Source: Costus lasius
Taxonomy: Eukaryota; Streptophyta; Magnoliopsida; Zingiberales; Costaceae
Assembly: GCA_027563935.2 (NCBI GenBank)
Contig: CM050454.1
Coordinates: 5,422,001 to 5,486,000, forward strand
DNA: 64,000 nucleotides
Direction of reading: 5' to 3'
In this document: piece after piece, positions 44,600 to 56,500 of the stretch
How the letters are laid out: every line of letters begins with the position of its first letter
How positions within the stretch are numbered: position 1 is the stretch's first letter
Program-made: the position numbers and the translations under genes
Notes under the pieces: generated by a model
Told to the model about the DNA's origin: nothing
Seen by the model: the letters and a program-made list of their open reading frames with translations, nothing else
The model's database searches: none

Positions 44600-47500
44600 T
44601 CTTTGGTATTTGGATAGTGGAGCAAGTAATCATATGTGTGGACACAAGCACATGTTTATGGTGTTGGATGAAGCACCTCATGGGCATGTATCATTTGGAG
44701 ATTTCTCAAAGGTAGAAGTGAAGGGAAAATTCTCATTCAATCTAAAGAAGGAAATCATCATTACATTTCCAATGTCTATTATGTGCCCAATATGAAAACT
44801 AATATCCTAAGTTTTGGCCAACTTTTAGAAAAAGGATATGACATGCACATGAAAGATAGAAGTCTTTTCTTGAGAAATAGAGATATGAAGTTTGTAGCAC
44901 AAGTTGAAATGTCAAAGAACAAATTATTTATGTTGAACATAAAGCATGTTGATACTATGTGTTTAAATGCCAAAATAAATAATAGCTCTTGGTTATAGCA
45001 TTTAAGATTTGGACATGTTAACTTTGGTGCTCCCAAGTTATTGTCAAGCAAAGAAATGGTAGAAGGCCTTCCTCATATCCATACACAAGATCATTTATGT
45101 GAAGAATGTGTTCTTTCCAAACAACCAAGAAAAAGCTTTCCAAAGGAGTCAACATATCATGCAAAGAAACCTCTTGAGCTCATCCATACCGACATATGTG
45201 GACTAATTTCTCCATCCTCCTATGGTGAGCATCGTTATTTTCTAACTTTTATTGATGATTTTAGTAGGAAGACATGGGTGTACTTCCTAAAGGAGAAATC
45301 GGAGGCACTTGAAGCATTCAAAAGATTCAAAAAACAAGTGAAGAATCAAAGTGGCCAAACTATCAAAGCATTGAGATCCGATCGTGGAGGAGAATTTACA
45401 TTTGTCCTTTGGGTTATTTTGTCAGAGAATGGCATTAGAAGATTATTGACGGCTGCCTTATTCCCCACAACAAAACGGAGTAGCCGAAAGAAAAAACCGA
45501 ACTATCCTTGACATGGTAAGGAGTATGCTACAAAGCAAAAAAAATGCCTAAAGAATTTTGGGGAGAAGCGGTGACTTGCTCGATATATTTACTCAATAGA
45601 TATCCAACCAAAGGCTTAAAAGAAGTGACACCATAAGAAGCATGGAGTGGTAAGAAGCCCAATATCTCTCATTTAAAGATTTTTGGGTATATTGCATATG
45701 CTCATGTTCATGATCAAAAAAGAAAAAAGTTGGATGATAAAAGTATCAAATACATCTTCATTGGCTATAATGAAAATTCTAAAGCTTACAAGCTATTTAA
45801 TCCACGTGAAAATAAAGTCATTGTGAGTAGAGATGTGGACTTTAATGAAGAAGAAGCATGGGATTCGAGCACAAATAGGGAAGAAGACCAAATCAAAGCC
45901 ATAGTTGAAGAGTCTTCATCATTATCATCCTCAATAACTTCATCAACTACAACTTTGTTTGAAGATAGTCCAATTCCAAGAAGAACAAGGAGCATATAAG
46001 AATTATATGAGGTGACAAATCAACTTAATCTTGCTTGCCTTTTTGCTAATGAAGATGTTGTGTTACTTGAAGATGTTATCAAAGATGATAATTGGAAAAG
46101 AGCAATGGATGAAGAGATTAATTCTATAGAGAAGAATAAAACATGGGAGCTATGCACTTTGCCTCAAGGCCATGAACCCATTGGAGTCAAATGGGTTTTC
46201 AAAGTAAAGAAAAATGAACAAGGAAAGGTGGAGAAGTATAAAGCTAGACTAGTGGCAAAAGGCTACAAGCAACAAGCTGGAATTGATTATGATGAGGTAT
46301 TTGCCCCCATTGCTAGATTGGAAACCATTAGATTGCTTATTTCTTTAGCTTCTCAAAATAAATAGCAAAATTTTCAACTAGATGTCAAATCTACTTTTTT
46401 GAATGGTTTTTTTTTTGAAGAAGTTTATATTGAACAACCAAAGGGCTATATTAGAAAAAGACATGAGAACAAAGTGTTAAGATTGAAGAAAGCACTTTAT
46501 GGCTTAAAGCAAGCTCCAAGGGCATGGAATGCAAGAATAGATGCTTATTTTAAAAATAACAATTTACACAAATGCCCATATGAATATGCCTTGTATTGTA
46601 AAGAAATGAGTGGAAAGATACTATATCTATGCTTATATGTGGATGATCTAATCTTTACAGGAAATGATTTACTCATGTTTGAAGACTTCAAGCTAGCAAT
46701 GATGAAGGAATTTGACATGACCGACATGGGATTGATGTCTTATTTTCTTGGTATTGAAGTAAAGTAAAGTTCACAAGGTATATTTATTTCACAAGAAGCT
46801 TATGCAAAGGAAATACTGAAGCGTTTTAAAATAGAAGATTGTCATCCAATTAGCACCCCAGTTGATTGTGGAGTTAAACTTTCAAAAGAAGATGAAGAAA
46901 AAGTTATTGATCCAACACTTTATAAAAGTTTAGTTGGAAGCCTAAGATATTTAACATGTTCAAGGCCTGATATATTTTACGGTGTTGGATTAATAAGTAG
47001 ATTCATGGAGGAGCCTAAATCAACTCATTGGAAGGCGGCTAAAAGAATTTTGAGATACATCAAAGGTACTCTCTCGCAAGGATTATTTTATTCACATTCT
47101 AATATATTTGAATTGGTTGGATATGTAGATAGTGATTGGGGTGGTGACCTTGATGATAGAAAGAGTACCACTGAATTTGTCTTTTATATGGGAGACACTG
47201 CATTTACTTGGTCATCAAAGAAACAAGCAAATGTTACACTCTCAACATGCGAAGCAGAGTATATTGCAATATCTTCTTGTGTGTGCCATTGTATATGGCT
47301 TAGAAGACTATTGGATTATATGCTTATTCAACAAGGAGGCTACAAAAAATTTTATTAACAACAAATATGCCATTGCACTAGCAAAGAATCCTGTAAATCA
47401 TGAACGGAGCAAGCATATTGACTTAAAATTTCACTTTATTAGAGAACAAGTGAAGATCAAGAATGTGGAACTAGTGCACATCAAGTCACATGATCAAGTT

Positions 47501-47600
47501 GGTGATATTTTCACTAAAGCACTTGGAGTTTATCTATTTTCAAAGTTCAAGACACAACTTGGCATGATGGATGCAAAGAAAATTAAGTTTAAGGGGGAGA
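44600..47600 (+). pseudogene. copia pol: PR-INT-RT-RH remnants
   Basis: The protease DLWYLDSGASNHMCG (about 44600-44645) keeps the DSG triad. The GAG-pre-integrase finger follows (HLRFGHVNFG..CEECVLSKQ), after an in-frame TAG at 44998. The integrase core has HTDICG (near 45185), TFIDDFSRKTWVYF and SDRGGEF, with a shift near 45450. The reverse transcriptase has KWVFKVKKNEQGKVEKYKAR, VFAPIARLETIRLL and YVDDLIFTGND at about 46636-46668, broken by stops near 46363 and 46765. RNase H has VGYVDSDWGGDLDDRKST and STCEAEYIA, shifted near 47350. Confidence 0.92.
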
Positions 47601-47602
47601 AT

Positions 47603-47933
47603 TGAAGAATAATTAAACTTACTTATCTTGGTGGCTAAAATTGATGACTAGTTAATTCCATGGGAGTTAAGAAATTACAATTAAAGTGAAGGTTATTGCC
47701 ATGGAAGGTGAAAGGATGAAAATAAAGTTAAGTTAATTGTCATTGAAGATAAAATTAAAAGAGGAGGTTATTACAAAATTTAATTTTTTATATTACATTA
47801 GATTTATTACAAATTTTGTAGAACTCTCTATAAATAGAGAATGTTATGTCTTTTGTAGTGTGTGCAAAGAATTATCAAATAGAATATTTCTTATTCATCT
47901 TGTCTCTCTCAATACTTCTTCCAATTTTTATTA
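47603..47933 (+). repeat. 3' LTR of the copia element
   Basis: Starts TGAAGAATAATT just after the polypurine tract AAGGGGGAGA (47591-47600) and ends TTTTTATTA against peroxidase sequence. At 331 bp it is about twice the surviving 5' LTR. Confidence 0.8.
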
Positions 47934-48330
47934 TGTTGACGAGGTTGCAGGTGGCGAGCGCGAGGACATCGGCGTAGAAAACGACGCCGGGGCACTGGAG
48001 CTCAAGGCCGGTCTTGGCGCGGACAAGCCATCGTCGGGGAGGGATTGGTTTTCATCAGTGTTGCACTTCGCGCGGTTGAAAGCATTGGTCAAGACGAGCA
48101 CGGAGGCGTCGCATCCACCGACGAAGTAGTCATGGCAGAAGAGGTGAAGGGCACCAGCGGCGGTTTGTAGGGGTGTTGATCTGCTTGGTGGCGACTACGT
48201 TGGACACGATCTACTCCACCTTGGGGTAGGATTTCCGGTAGTAGTCTAGGGAGAGCTTGGTAGTGGTAGGGGTGGCAAGAATGAGGAGGGGGAGAAGGGC
48301 GGCGAGGCTTTTCGCCAAGAATGGATGGAT
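47934..48330 (-). pseudogene. Peroxidase N-terminal fragment
   Basis: Signal-peptide-like leader, LDYYRKSYPKVE then TAG, IVSNVVATKQINTPT, a shift, GALHLFCHDYFVGGC, DASVLVLTNAFNRAKC and a second shift before the ALATCNLVN end. The distal His of HDYF is kept and the preceding catalytic Arg is not. No convincing initiator ATG is left before the leader. Confidence 0.85.
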
Positions 48331-48959
48331 CGCCGTGCTAACCACGCAAGTGGTTGTCGATCGACAAGCAGATGGCGGTGGATAGCTGCCGGAGAAGAGG
48401 ATGGAAGGCGCGCGGCTTCCCCTAGCTTGGAGTTGCAGAGGAAGAAGACGGAAAGGAGAGAGAGGGGAACGACGTGTAATAAAAGTTGAGAGGATGGGAG
48501 TACTGACGAGAGAACGGAAAAGCAATGTGGTGAATAGAAATGTTAAATAGGGATTAAAATTTTTATAGAAAATAATTTTTTTCTTGAATAAATTATATTT
48601 ATATAATTTATATGTTTTAAGTTATCCAATGATATTAATATTATCGTAGATAGATTTATGCACAATGAGAAATTAATAAAAATATTATGGTGAAAAAATA
48701 TACTAGATTATTTTTTTACATAATACTAAAAATATTAATTTCTCATCGTAGATAAGCCTATTAACGATAATATTGGTACTATTGGATAACTTAGAGTGTG
48801 TAAATTATATTTGTAACATCCCACATTCTTAACCCCAAACAAATGGCACAATTCACAAATGATACAGGATGTTTCATATAAGATCGATCATATGCTAGGT
48901 AAAACCGAGTTCAAGAAAACACGATCTGAAAAATTTCCATAAATCCATACACACAAATT

Positions 48960-49135
48960 CACAAAACTCAAATCTCATAAGGGTACCTGCCACCACGCAA
49001 TCCTTGCACTAGACATATGCAAGGCAACAGTTATATCAAAACCGATTCAAATTCATAAAATCCATAAAGGTACCTGCCACCAGGCAATACTTGCACTAGA
49101 CATATGCAAGTTACAGGGTATATCAAAACCGATTG
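48960..49135. repeat. Two direct repeats of about 100 bp in the solo LTR
   Basis: GGTACCTGCCACCA.GCAAT and CTTGCACTAGACATATGCAA recur in order at about 48983 and 49070, each followed by ATATCAAAACCGATT. Confidence 0.85.
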
Positions 49136-49801
49136 CACAGAATATACAACAAGCCGAAATTCAAAACAAAATCACAAAATCGATTTTATAAACTCATACC
49201 AAACACCGAAACCAGGCTGAAGCCCGCGGTGACACAAAAATCAAACTCATAAGACTGCCATAACTGGCAACATACTTCACATAGTTCACATAGTCTCATG
49301 ATTCACATAGTTCATATAGTTTATGTTAAGGCCACAACCGGCCCCAAGAATTAAGCATAAAAATTCTTAAAACAGCAAACAGCATAATTATCCACGCCAA
49401 TGCACTCAAGACATGCGCCCCTGCTCTATGCCTGAAAATAGTGAGGGGTGAGCTACACAGCCCAGTGAGTGGATAGTCTAAATCGACTATCCATAACATA
49501 CATTCAAAAATATAGGCAGATTATTTTTAAAAATATTTAACAGAACATTATGTCAACATATAACAAAATAAAGAAACAGAAGTCATATAGACAGTTAAAT
49601 GTACACACTAGCATATAACAAATTCAGGTTCTAGAGTTTTACTCTAACCCAATTAAACACATATATTCTAAACCAACTAAACACACCATACTTAATTAAC
49701 CTAGTTGTCCAGCATATTCAGTAGTGACCAATATGGTCTAACCCGGCTTGGCCAAAGCACTGGGAGCTGCAAAATCTCGTGCAACACATAAACATGGATA
49801 G

Positions 49802-50105
49802 TGAGTAGAATCAAGAGGTGGCCCCCGTCAGGTCACGACGTGGCACTTTGCTCTATCACCCCATAACACATCAGAGTGATGACATCAAGAGGTGGCCCCT
49901 GTCTGATCAAGACATGGCACTTTGCGTCTTATATCACCCCGTCACATAAAAGAGTAATGACATCAAGAGGTGGCCCCTGTCTGATCAAGACATGGCACTT
50001 TGCGTCTTATATTACCCCATCACATAAAAGAGTAATGACATCAAGAGGTGGCCCCTGTCCGACCAAGACATGTCACTTTGCGTCAAAACCCGTTCTCCCA
50101 AAAGG
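49802..50105. repeat. Tandem repeat of about 78 bp, four copies, in the solo LTR
   Basis: ATCAAGAGGTGGCCCC occurs at about 49808, 49886, 49961 and 50039, each followed by a GACATGGCACTTTG-like block and a TATCACCCCATCACATA-like block in the complete copies. Confidence 0.9.
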
Positions 50106-51107
50106 TTCCTACTGGACAACAGACATATCTTATTTCATATTTCACAAAGGTGGACTCCTAAGTGTCAACTAGACTCTAGGATAGTCATCACAAAAATCAT
50201 ATCGGGCAGGCTGAACATCAACCCCCATCACAAAAATCATAATAGGCAGGCCGAACATCAGCCCCCTCACATATCAAATACTGGGCTGAAATTCAAACCC
50301 TTCACATATCACATAAGGACTATCCTATGAGTACACTGTTACACTTAGCCATAGTCCTAACCAACACATAATACATAATATTCAAAATTCTCATAATCAC
50401 ATAATTTTCAAAAATCTCATAACCACATAATGTTCACAATTTACATAACAACATAATATTCCAAAAATCACATAAACACCTAATATTTAAAAATCACATA
50501 ATTACATAATATTAACAATCATATAATGTAGTGTGGTCCTTAGGTTTCATGCTGATTAGTTCAGTCAAACCTTACTAGGTTATCATCCAAATTTCTCAAA
50601 CAATTTCTCAATAATGCAGTTAACAAGCATCCATAAAAATTAACATAAAACTAAAACATGTAGTCATACAAACTATCCATAAAATTAACAAAAATTAAAA
50701 CATGTATTCATACAAACTATTTTACAAATCTCTACATATAACCCACGGTTAACATATCATATCATCTACTAAAATTCTAAACCTTAGTTAACATGAATAT
50801 CATGCTCAAAATCATTGGTTTAAAACTTCCTAAATTTCATAAGAGAATACCTTAAATTCCTTATTACAATTTTCGGTTTTCATAAACAATCATCAAGATT
50901 ATTTCGGTTTAACTACCATCAACAAGGTTTCGGTTTTCATTCATGCTACAAACATCATTGACTTAATGTTACCAAAATTGATTTCGGTTTAACTATAATT
51001 AACAAGAGTTTCATACTCAAAATTCAATGATTTAATGCTACCAAAATTCCTATAAAAATACCTTAAATTTCATACAAATTTTCGGTTAAATAATCATCAT
51101 ATAATCA

Positions 51108-51215
51108 CCTTTGAAAAATTCGGTTTTCATGATATAATCAACCTTACAAAATTCGGTTTTCATCATATAATCAACTTTACAAAATTCGGTTTTCATCATG
51201 GTGAAGTCTTGAATT
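51108..51215. repeat. Short tandem repeat TTCGGTTTTCAT..ATAATCAACC in the solo LTR
   Basis: Three or four units of about 34 bp containing AAATTCGGTTTTCATCATAT. Confidence 0.8.
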
Positions 51216-52148
51216 TCGGTTTTAGCATGGTAAGATTTCCAACAAGCGAATATATCATCTAACTCATCAATTAACATAAACAAATAGATAGAAATCAATT
51301 AGACAACCCACTCACCTCTTAACCGAGAACACAAGGTGAAAAACCCTTCCAAAAATTCGTCTAAGGCTTTGAAAGATGCCACCAAACACCAAGGAATAAA
51401 TCGCCAAAGGGGAAGAGATGGAGAAATCACCAAAAATCGCCTCAAGAGCTCTTCAAGAATCGCCTAAGTTCCTTCAAGCCGTCGCCCAATGTTTTTCTCC
51501 AAGCCAAAAATCGCCAACACTCTACCCTAACCGAAATTACCTACTTAAATTTCGGTTTTTAACTCTTAACCCATTAACCCATTAATTCAATTCGGGTTTA
51601 ATCCATTTAACTAATAATTTCGAATTTTAAATCTAATATCCAATAACCCATGGTTTAAGTGAAAATCCAATATGAATTTAAATTAACATCCAATTAATTA
51701 ATTCACTTAAGCGCAAATCCAATAAGGATTTAATTAATATCCAATAAGGTCTAATTAATTAACTAACAACTTACAACCCATAATTCCTAATTAATTTATC
51801 ATGAACAACTAATAATAATTTATCATAAATTAACAGCCAATAATCAAACAAATAATCTCTAATTAAATAACTATTAACAACCAATACATAAAAATATCAC
51901 AGTCAATAATTTTAGACTAAATCAAAATAATGCTTACCAGGACTTAAGATCCTTGGATCTTACAATATTAATATAATTTATCCATAAAAAAATATTTTTC
52001 TATGATATATTTAAATCATTATTAAATAAGTATTGTTTTAAAGATTCACAAAATAATAATAATAAAATATATAAATTATTTTCTTAAATAAGCTATTTAT
52101 CTGGTAATATGGGTCAACTAGTTATAAACGGATTATATTAGCTGTAAA

Positions 52149-52693
52149 TAGGGGTGTTCACCGAACCGTGATGTGAGCCGGTTTTTCGAATCAAACTAAT
52201 TAGATCGGTTCGGGGAAGATAAGAACCGTTTGAACCGATTAACTGATTTTTGGTTAATTGATTTTTCGATACGGTTAACCGTATCCTTTATATATAAAAG
52301 AAAAATATTTAAAATTATAAAATAATTTAAGATATTTAAAATTATAAAATAATTTAAGATAAATAAATATAAATATTTTCGATTAACAGTTGATTTTTGT
52401 TTAACCGTTTTCAGTAGTTAATCGTTGGTTTTCAGTGGTTAACTATTGATTTTCGACGATTAATTAGTTCAATTTTATATAAAATATTTATTTATATATA
52501 TAAATAAATATTATATATATAAATAATATATAACGGTTCGATTCGATTAACTGCAGCTCGGCCAGTTTCCGAACCAATAACCAGTCGACGAGTAAAAAAC
52601 CTGATTGGTTAAGAACCGTTTGGTTCAATTAACTAGAAAATCGGTTCAGTTATCTGTTGTTCGACGTTTCGACCATTTTTTTGCGTACACCTA
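52149..52693. mobile_element. hAT-like MITE upstream of the EMB2004-like gene
   Basis: Left end TAGGGGTGTTCACCGAACC, right end TTGCGTACACCTA, an approximate inverted repeat. It is flanked by GCTGTAAA on the left and GTTGTAAC on the right, an imperfect 8-bp duplication. The interior is full of CGGTTAAC and AACCGTTT motifs in both orientations. It ends 494 bp before the ATG at 53188. Confidence 0.65.
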
Positions 52694-52701
52694 GTTGTAA
52701 C

Positions 52702-53187
52702 TCATGACCTAATTAAGTCAACTCGAATATGATCTAAATAACCCGTTTATTAAATGAGTAATGTATTAACTTAGAGTATCGACATTACCCAAATAACCTA
52801 TTTAGTGACTAAGTTATTTATTAATCCGCTCTGGAGACATAATTCAATTATAAAATTATTATTTATATTTTATACATAAATAATATAATTAATAAAAATA
52901 TTATTAAAATTTAATAAAATTAATAGCCAAATGTTGCAGTCAACCCATATTTGCTCAATGGGACCAAACCATCCTTGAATCTAATCTAGACCTGAATTGA
53001 CGAACAGACCAAAGAGAATAACGTTCTGACGCAAACCTCATCCATCTCTTCCTCCACTTCTCGAAGATTGCTGGCGGCTTCGCATTACGCCGCTACTACT
53101 ACATAGCCTACATTGCTTCGACGGCGGCCTTCACCGAACGAAAGGGCGATAATCCTTGAGGGGAGCGCAACCTCGTCGATCCAGTCC
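52702..53187 (+). promoter_or_regulatory. 5' flank and probable 5' UTR of the EMB2004-like gene
   Basis: AT-rich to about 52920, then a CT-rich stretch with CATCCATCTCTTCCTCCACT near 53040, typical of a plant 5' UTR. In-frame codons upstream of 53188 contain no ATG, which supports the chosen start. Confidence 0.45.
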
Positions 53188-53533
53188 ATGGAACCCTCCT
53201 CCCTCGCCTCCTCCTATCCCCTCAGATCCGGCCTTGCGCCGCTCTTGTCTACCCCTTCCCTTCCCTTCAAACAGAACAGCGGGCGGAGGGTCCTCTTCTT
53301 GCCCATTCCCAGTGCGCGGCCTGCGGTGAGACGCCGCGGTGGTTCTTCTGTTGCCCCGGTGGCTGCTGCCCAGGTGTTCGATGGAAGGCCGAGCCGAAGC
53401 GGCGGGGCAGGGAGGGGAGGAGGGAAGAGAGTTTTAAGGCAGTCGCAGGCGCAGTCGGTGGCCCCATCGTTTCCAGTGAAGGAGGTCGCGTCCTTCGTAG
53501 TACCCGCCGGGGCGTTCGTTGTTGCCACTTTCG
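53188..53533 (+). CDS. EMB2004: EMB2004-like exon 1 (transit peptide)
   Basis: ATG at 53188 in a Ser/Arg/Ala-rich frame ending ASFVVPAGAFVVATF plus one base before GTATGC. The frame runs open upstream without an ATG. It is GC-rich compared with later exons. Confidence 0.88.
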
Positions 53534-56500
53534 GTATGCGGCTTTCTTCCCTAAATTAAGTTTTCCAATTGTTGGAATATTGATCAAAGTGAAGCAATTT
53601 TCTCATTCTTGAAACTAGAAAATACTGATGGACATCGGATATGATTCACGAGAATTATAAGACCAAGTTTGTTCTTGGCTTAGGAGTTCAAAGTAAGTGC
53701 GGTAGGTTAGGAATGATTCGAGAGAATTATTAAATATGCAACTTACTGACTTTGAGAGATGTCTGTGAGCACTCCACGGGAGGTTAAAAGCAAATATATT
53801 TAGATATTTTGGCTTTCATCATGGTGGACAAGTATGCAAACTGATTCTGATATTGTAGCAATGGACAGACACATAACACAACGTTGCTGACGATTGCCTT
53901 ATGTGGTGCGTATATAACATTCTTCATCATTTTGAAGACACATTGGCAAAATCTACATTCTTAGGTAGTGCAGATATTAATAGCTAATTTCTTTTTTTAT
54001 TGATAGTTGGTCTGGAAAAACTCTTCTGCATCCTCTTAAGTCTCTTGGTTTCGTAATCTAAAATTTTGACTGTTGATGTGCTTGATTCTGTAAGAAGTTA
54101 ATTCATATTTAACCTCATGCTGCTTCATCTTGAACATACGAGTATTTTGTTTTTTATTCTTGCAGTTTTGTGGAAGGTTGTTGAAAAATTACTCATGCCA
54201 AAACCAAAGGGTTCTACGTCTGGGTTCAATAAATCTTCTTTACCTGGAATTAAATGGTCTTTCTCTCCTGGGTCTAATCTGCAGTCAGGTTCTGGTTTAA
54301 AAAATGAAAGAGAGTCCAGGCAAAAGCTCAACGAATTTTCCAAGGAGCTTAGGACATTCAGGACTGTTGACATGTCAGGTCAGCAGACAGAATTTTGGGT
54401 TACTTACTGTAGCATTCTATAACTTATACATACCCTTGAAAGTGTGATTACAATGGTTCATAACTATTTTTTAGTTACTTGTGAATCTAATATAAACTTA
54501 ACTGGTCAAAAAAAAGTTTGCATGTACTCTATCTCAATAAGTCCAGTAAACCTTGAAACAATCTCATGATTTTGTTAGGTCGTAACTTTGGTGATGATGG
54601 CCTGTTTTTTCTTGCTGAAAGCCTTGGTTACAATCAGGTCAGTTCTCTTGATTCCTTTTCTGCAATCTTGGTTTGTATCTGTTTTAGCATTGAGCCAGAC
54701 TTTGGTGTTATAGAAATGCCCACGTAACTTATTTAAAATGACTTGGAGAAGAACTTAGCTTGTCCTCATGCTGTCTTATTCCAGGCTGCAGAGGAGGTGG
54801 ATTTTTCTGGCAATGGGATCACTGCAGCCGGGCTAAAAGCATTTGATGGTGTCCTTCAAACGAATACTATGCTTAAAACACTGAACCTCTCTGGAAATGA
54901 TATTGGTGATGAAGGAGCTAAGGTAACTTTTCATGCTTAAGTTTTAGCTTTTGTTTCTTTTGTAGCTCCTATTTGTATAACTGGAACAATTTGGTTTCTT
55001 TTGGCACAAAAGACTTTCAATTTCTTTGTTTTTTCGTACTAATTAACTGGCTGAAGTCTACATTTACGACTTATTGCAATGCATACTATGAGCTGTTTTA
55101 GTAATTAAGCAATCAATAATATGTAAGTGAAATTTATTATCATCACTACAGATTGAATTTTTCTGTTTCATCTTAATAATTCTGTCATGGAAAAATGGTG
55201 CAAACTTTAGTTTGTCTTAGAAGATTTGTCATCGTTGTCATTCTACATATACATGTGCTTGCTGATGCAACTATCTTAGTAGGTCATTATAGTTTGTTCA
55301 GTCAATTCATCTTATTGTGTTTATTTTAGTTACTAAGCTATAATTCTTGTTTATGTTCCTCACTTCAATTACCATGTTCTACTAGTTGCTCTGTGTTTGC
55401 TAATCGAGTTGTTATTTTGTTGCTATTCAAGATTCTGTTGGTCTTGACCCTTATTAGTTCCAAATAACTACATTAACTACATCTGTGCACTATTCTGGCT
55501 AGGATGATCTTTTTTTTTGTTTCTGAAAAAAAAATCAGACATTTCTTCTCATGAATGTGGAAAAACATCTCTCCAGGTTTTGTTTTTGTTCTTTTCTTTT
55601 GTATTTTATTGTTATGCCCACTATGATTGTCTCTGGCTTCTTCCTCTATTTGTTTTTTCTATGCCCATTATGAATGTAATATATATCTCTCTAGACTGTT
55701 TACGCCTTATGATTAGATATTAGGGTTGTAAACTTGTAATCATGGTACGTTCCCATGTCTTGCTGGTCAATATGCTTCTGTGCATATTAGGAATAAGCTT
55801 GGCGTAGTGCAGGGTAATGCTTCTTTGTAATTTATGAGTATCAAGCCATTTTGACATAGACTGGTCTGTAAGGCAATCCCTAGAAATGCATTTTAATTTA
55901 CCACCTTGCCTTGATAGAATTGCATACATCCTTTAAGCTTAGATTGTACTCTGCAGCTACTCCGCACTTCACAAACATGTCTAATTCACCTCAGATGATT
56001 AATTCCAACAAACATTAGGATTTGTGACTATTTATTAACCCTATAACATCCATGTAGCTAGGAATGGCAAGGTTGGGCTAGGTTTTGCCAAACCTGAACC
56101 CAATCCCCGACTCTATTGGGTTTGAGAAAATATTCATCCCAAACTTGACCTCGTTAAGGAATTGGATACCCACAAGAAACTTGATCCTGCTAGGGAAAAA
56201 AGTCATTGCAACTAAGCATGGAGACTAAAGTAGGATTTTTAGGGTAAATTTACTTAAGGGTACTATAAAAATTTCATATTGCATTGGGTTCAGGTTCAAG
56301 CTTTGAAATCCCATAATCGACCCCAACTTAACTTATAATAATTGGGTTTTACCAATAATCACTCAAATTGGGTTTTCCCGATCAAAATTAGGTCAAGTCG
56401 GGTTTGGGGTTTTTTGCCTCAGCATGTAGCTATATTATTTAAGTTTTTGTTGGCAATTCTCTAAGATACATACTTTTGGGGTCTACAGAAAAATAACCTA

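Larger units (their letters stand above)
43390..47933 (+). mobile_element. Ty1/copia LTR retrotransposon inserted in the peroxidase pseudogene
   Basis: LTR, tRNA-Met primer site, gag, protease, integrase, reverse transcriptase, RNase H, purine tract, LTR: the Ty1/copia order, integrase before reverse transcriptase. Peroxidase sequence abuts the right LTR at 47934 and resumes at 43378 on the left, so the element lies in the peroxidase on the opposite strand. The 5' LTR is short by about 160 bp, and no target duplication is visible. The missing peroxidase segment is on the same side, so one deletion seems to have removed both. Frames carry stops and shifts, so the copy is inactive. Confidence 0.94.
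42344..48330 (-). pseudogene. Class III secretory peroxidase pseudogene, split by two insertions
   Basis: Read on the - strand, three pieces line up with one peroxidase. N-terminal (about 48330-47934): leader-like LAALLPLLILA, LDYYRKSYPKVE, and HLFCHDYFVGGCDASVLV, where the family has RLFFHDCFVGGCDASVLV. Middle (43378-43238): SRIYGYGGGG, NPRYAAAFQKACANYQKN, TIAAFND. C-terminal (42589-42344): PGKFDNMYYQNLLRGLGLL, FVELYATNQTAFFKDFARAM, GRKGEVRGRCDVLN, stop. About 70 residues between LATCNLVN and SRIYGY, including the proximal haem histidine block, are missing. There is an in-frame TAG after KVE and a frameshift before the HDYF block. The active-site Arg is His and a conserved Cys is Tyr. The closest group appears to be the PER31/41/63 type. 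Such enzymes use H2O2 in the cell wall; this copy cannot. Confidence 0.9.
48812..51964. mobile_element. 3.15-kb solo LTR with exact ATATT target duplication
   Basis: Begins TGTAACATCCCACATTC and ends CCTTGGATCTTACA; ATATT occurs directly outside both ends (48807-48811 and 51965-51969). It contains no retroelement protein and no second copy of its own ends, so it reads as a single long LTR left by LTR-LTR recombination. A TGTAACATCCC start with a GGATCTTACA end is familiar from long Ty3/gypsy LTRs (recognition by eye, not by search). The orientation is undetermined. Reading frames inside, such as 49876-50172, come from tandem repeats. Confidence 0.88.
48545..52010. mobile_element. Foldback MITE split by a solo LTR
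   Basis: The left arm (about 48545-48680: AATAAATTATATTTATATAA, AAGTTATCCAATGATATTAA, GAGAAATTAAT) is mirrored by the right arm (AATTTCTCATC..CCAATAGTACCAATATTATCG as read on the other strand). The right arm stops at 48811 and continues after 51964 with AATATAATTTATCCATAAAA, which mirrors the outer left arm. The solo LTR is therefore younger than the MITE. Confidence 0.75.

Noticed and set aside
49802..50105. Regularly spaced repeats that could suggest a CRISPR-like array
   Set aside because: Units are contiguous, degenerate and within a plant LTR; there is no spacer-repeat structure.
49876..50172. A 98-codon frame with repeated MMTSRGGPCLIKTWHF-like units
   Set aside because: Tandem repeat inside the solo LTR; the repeat unit is a multiple of three by chance.
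48812..51964. A full-length LTR retrotransposon
   Set aside because: No second LTR copy, no primer site and no Gag or Pol block inside; a solo LTR fits better.
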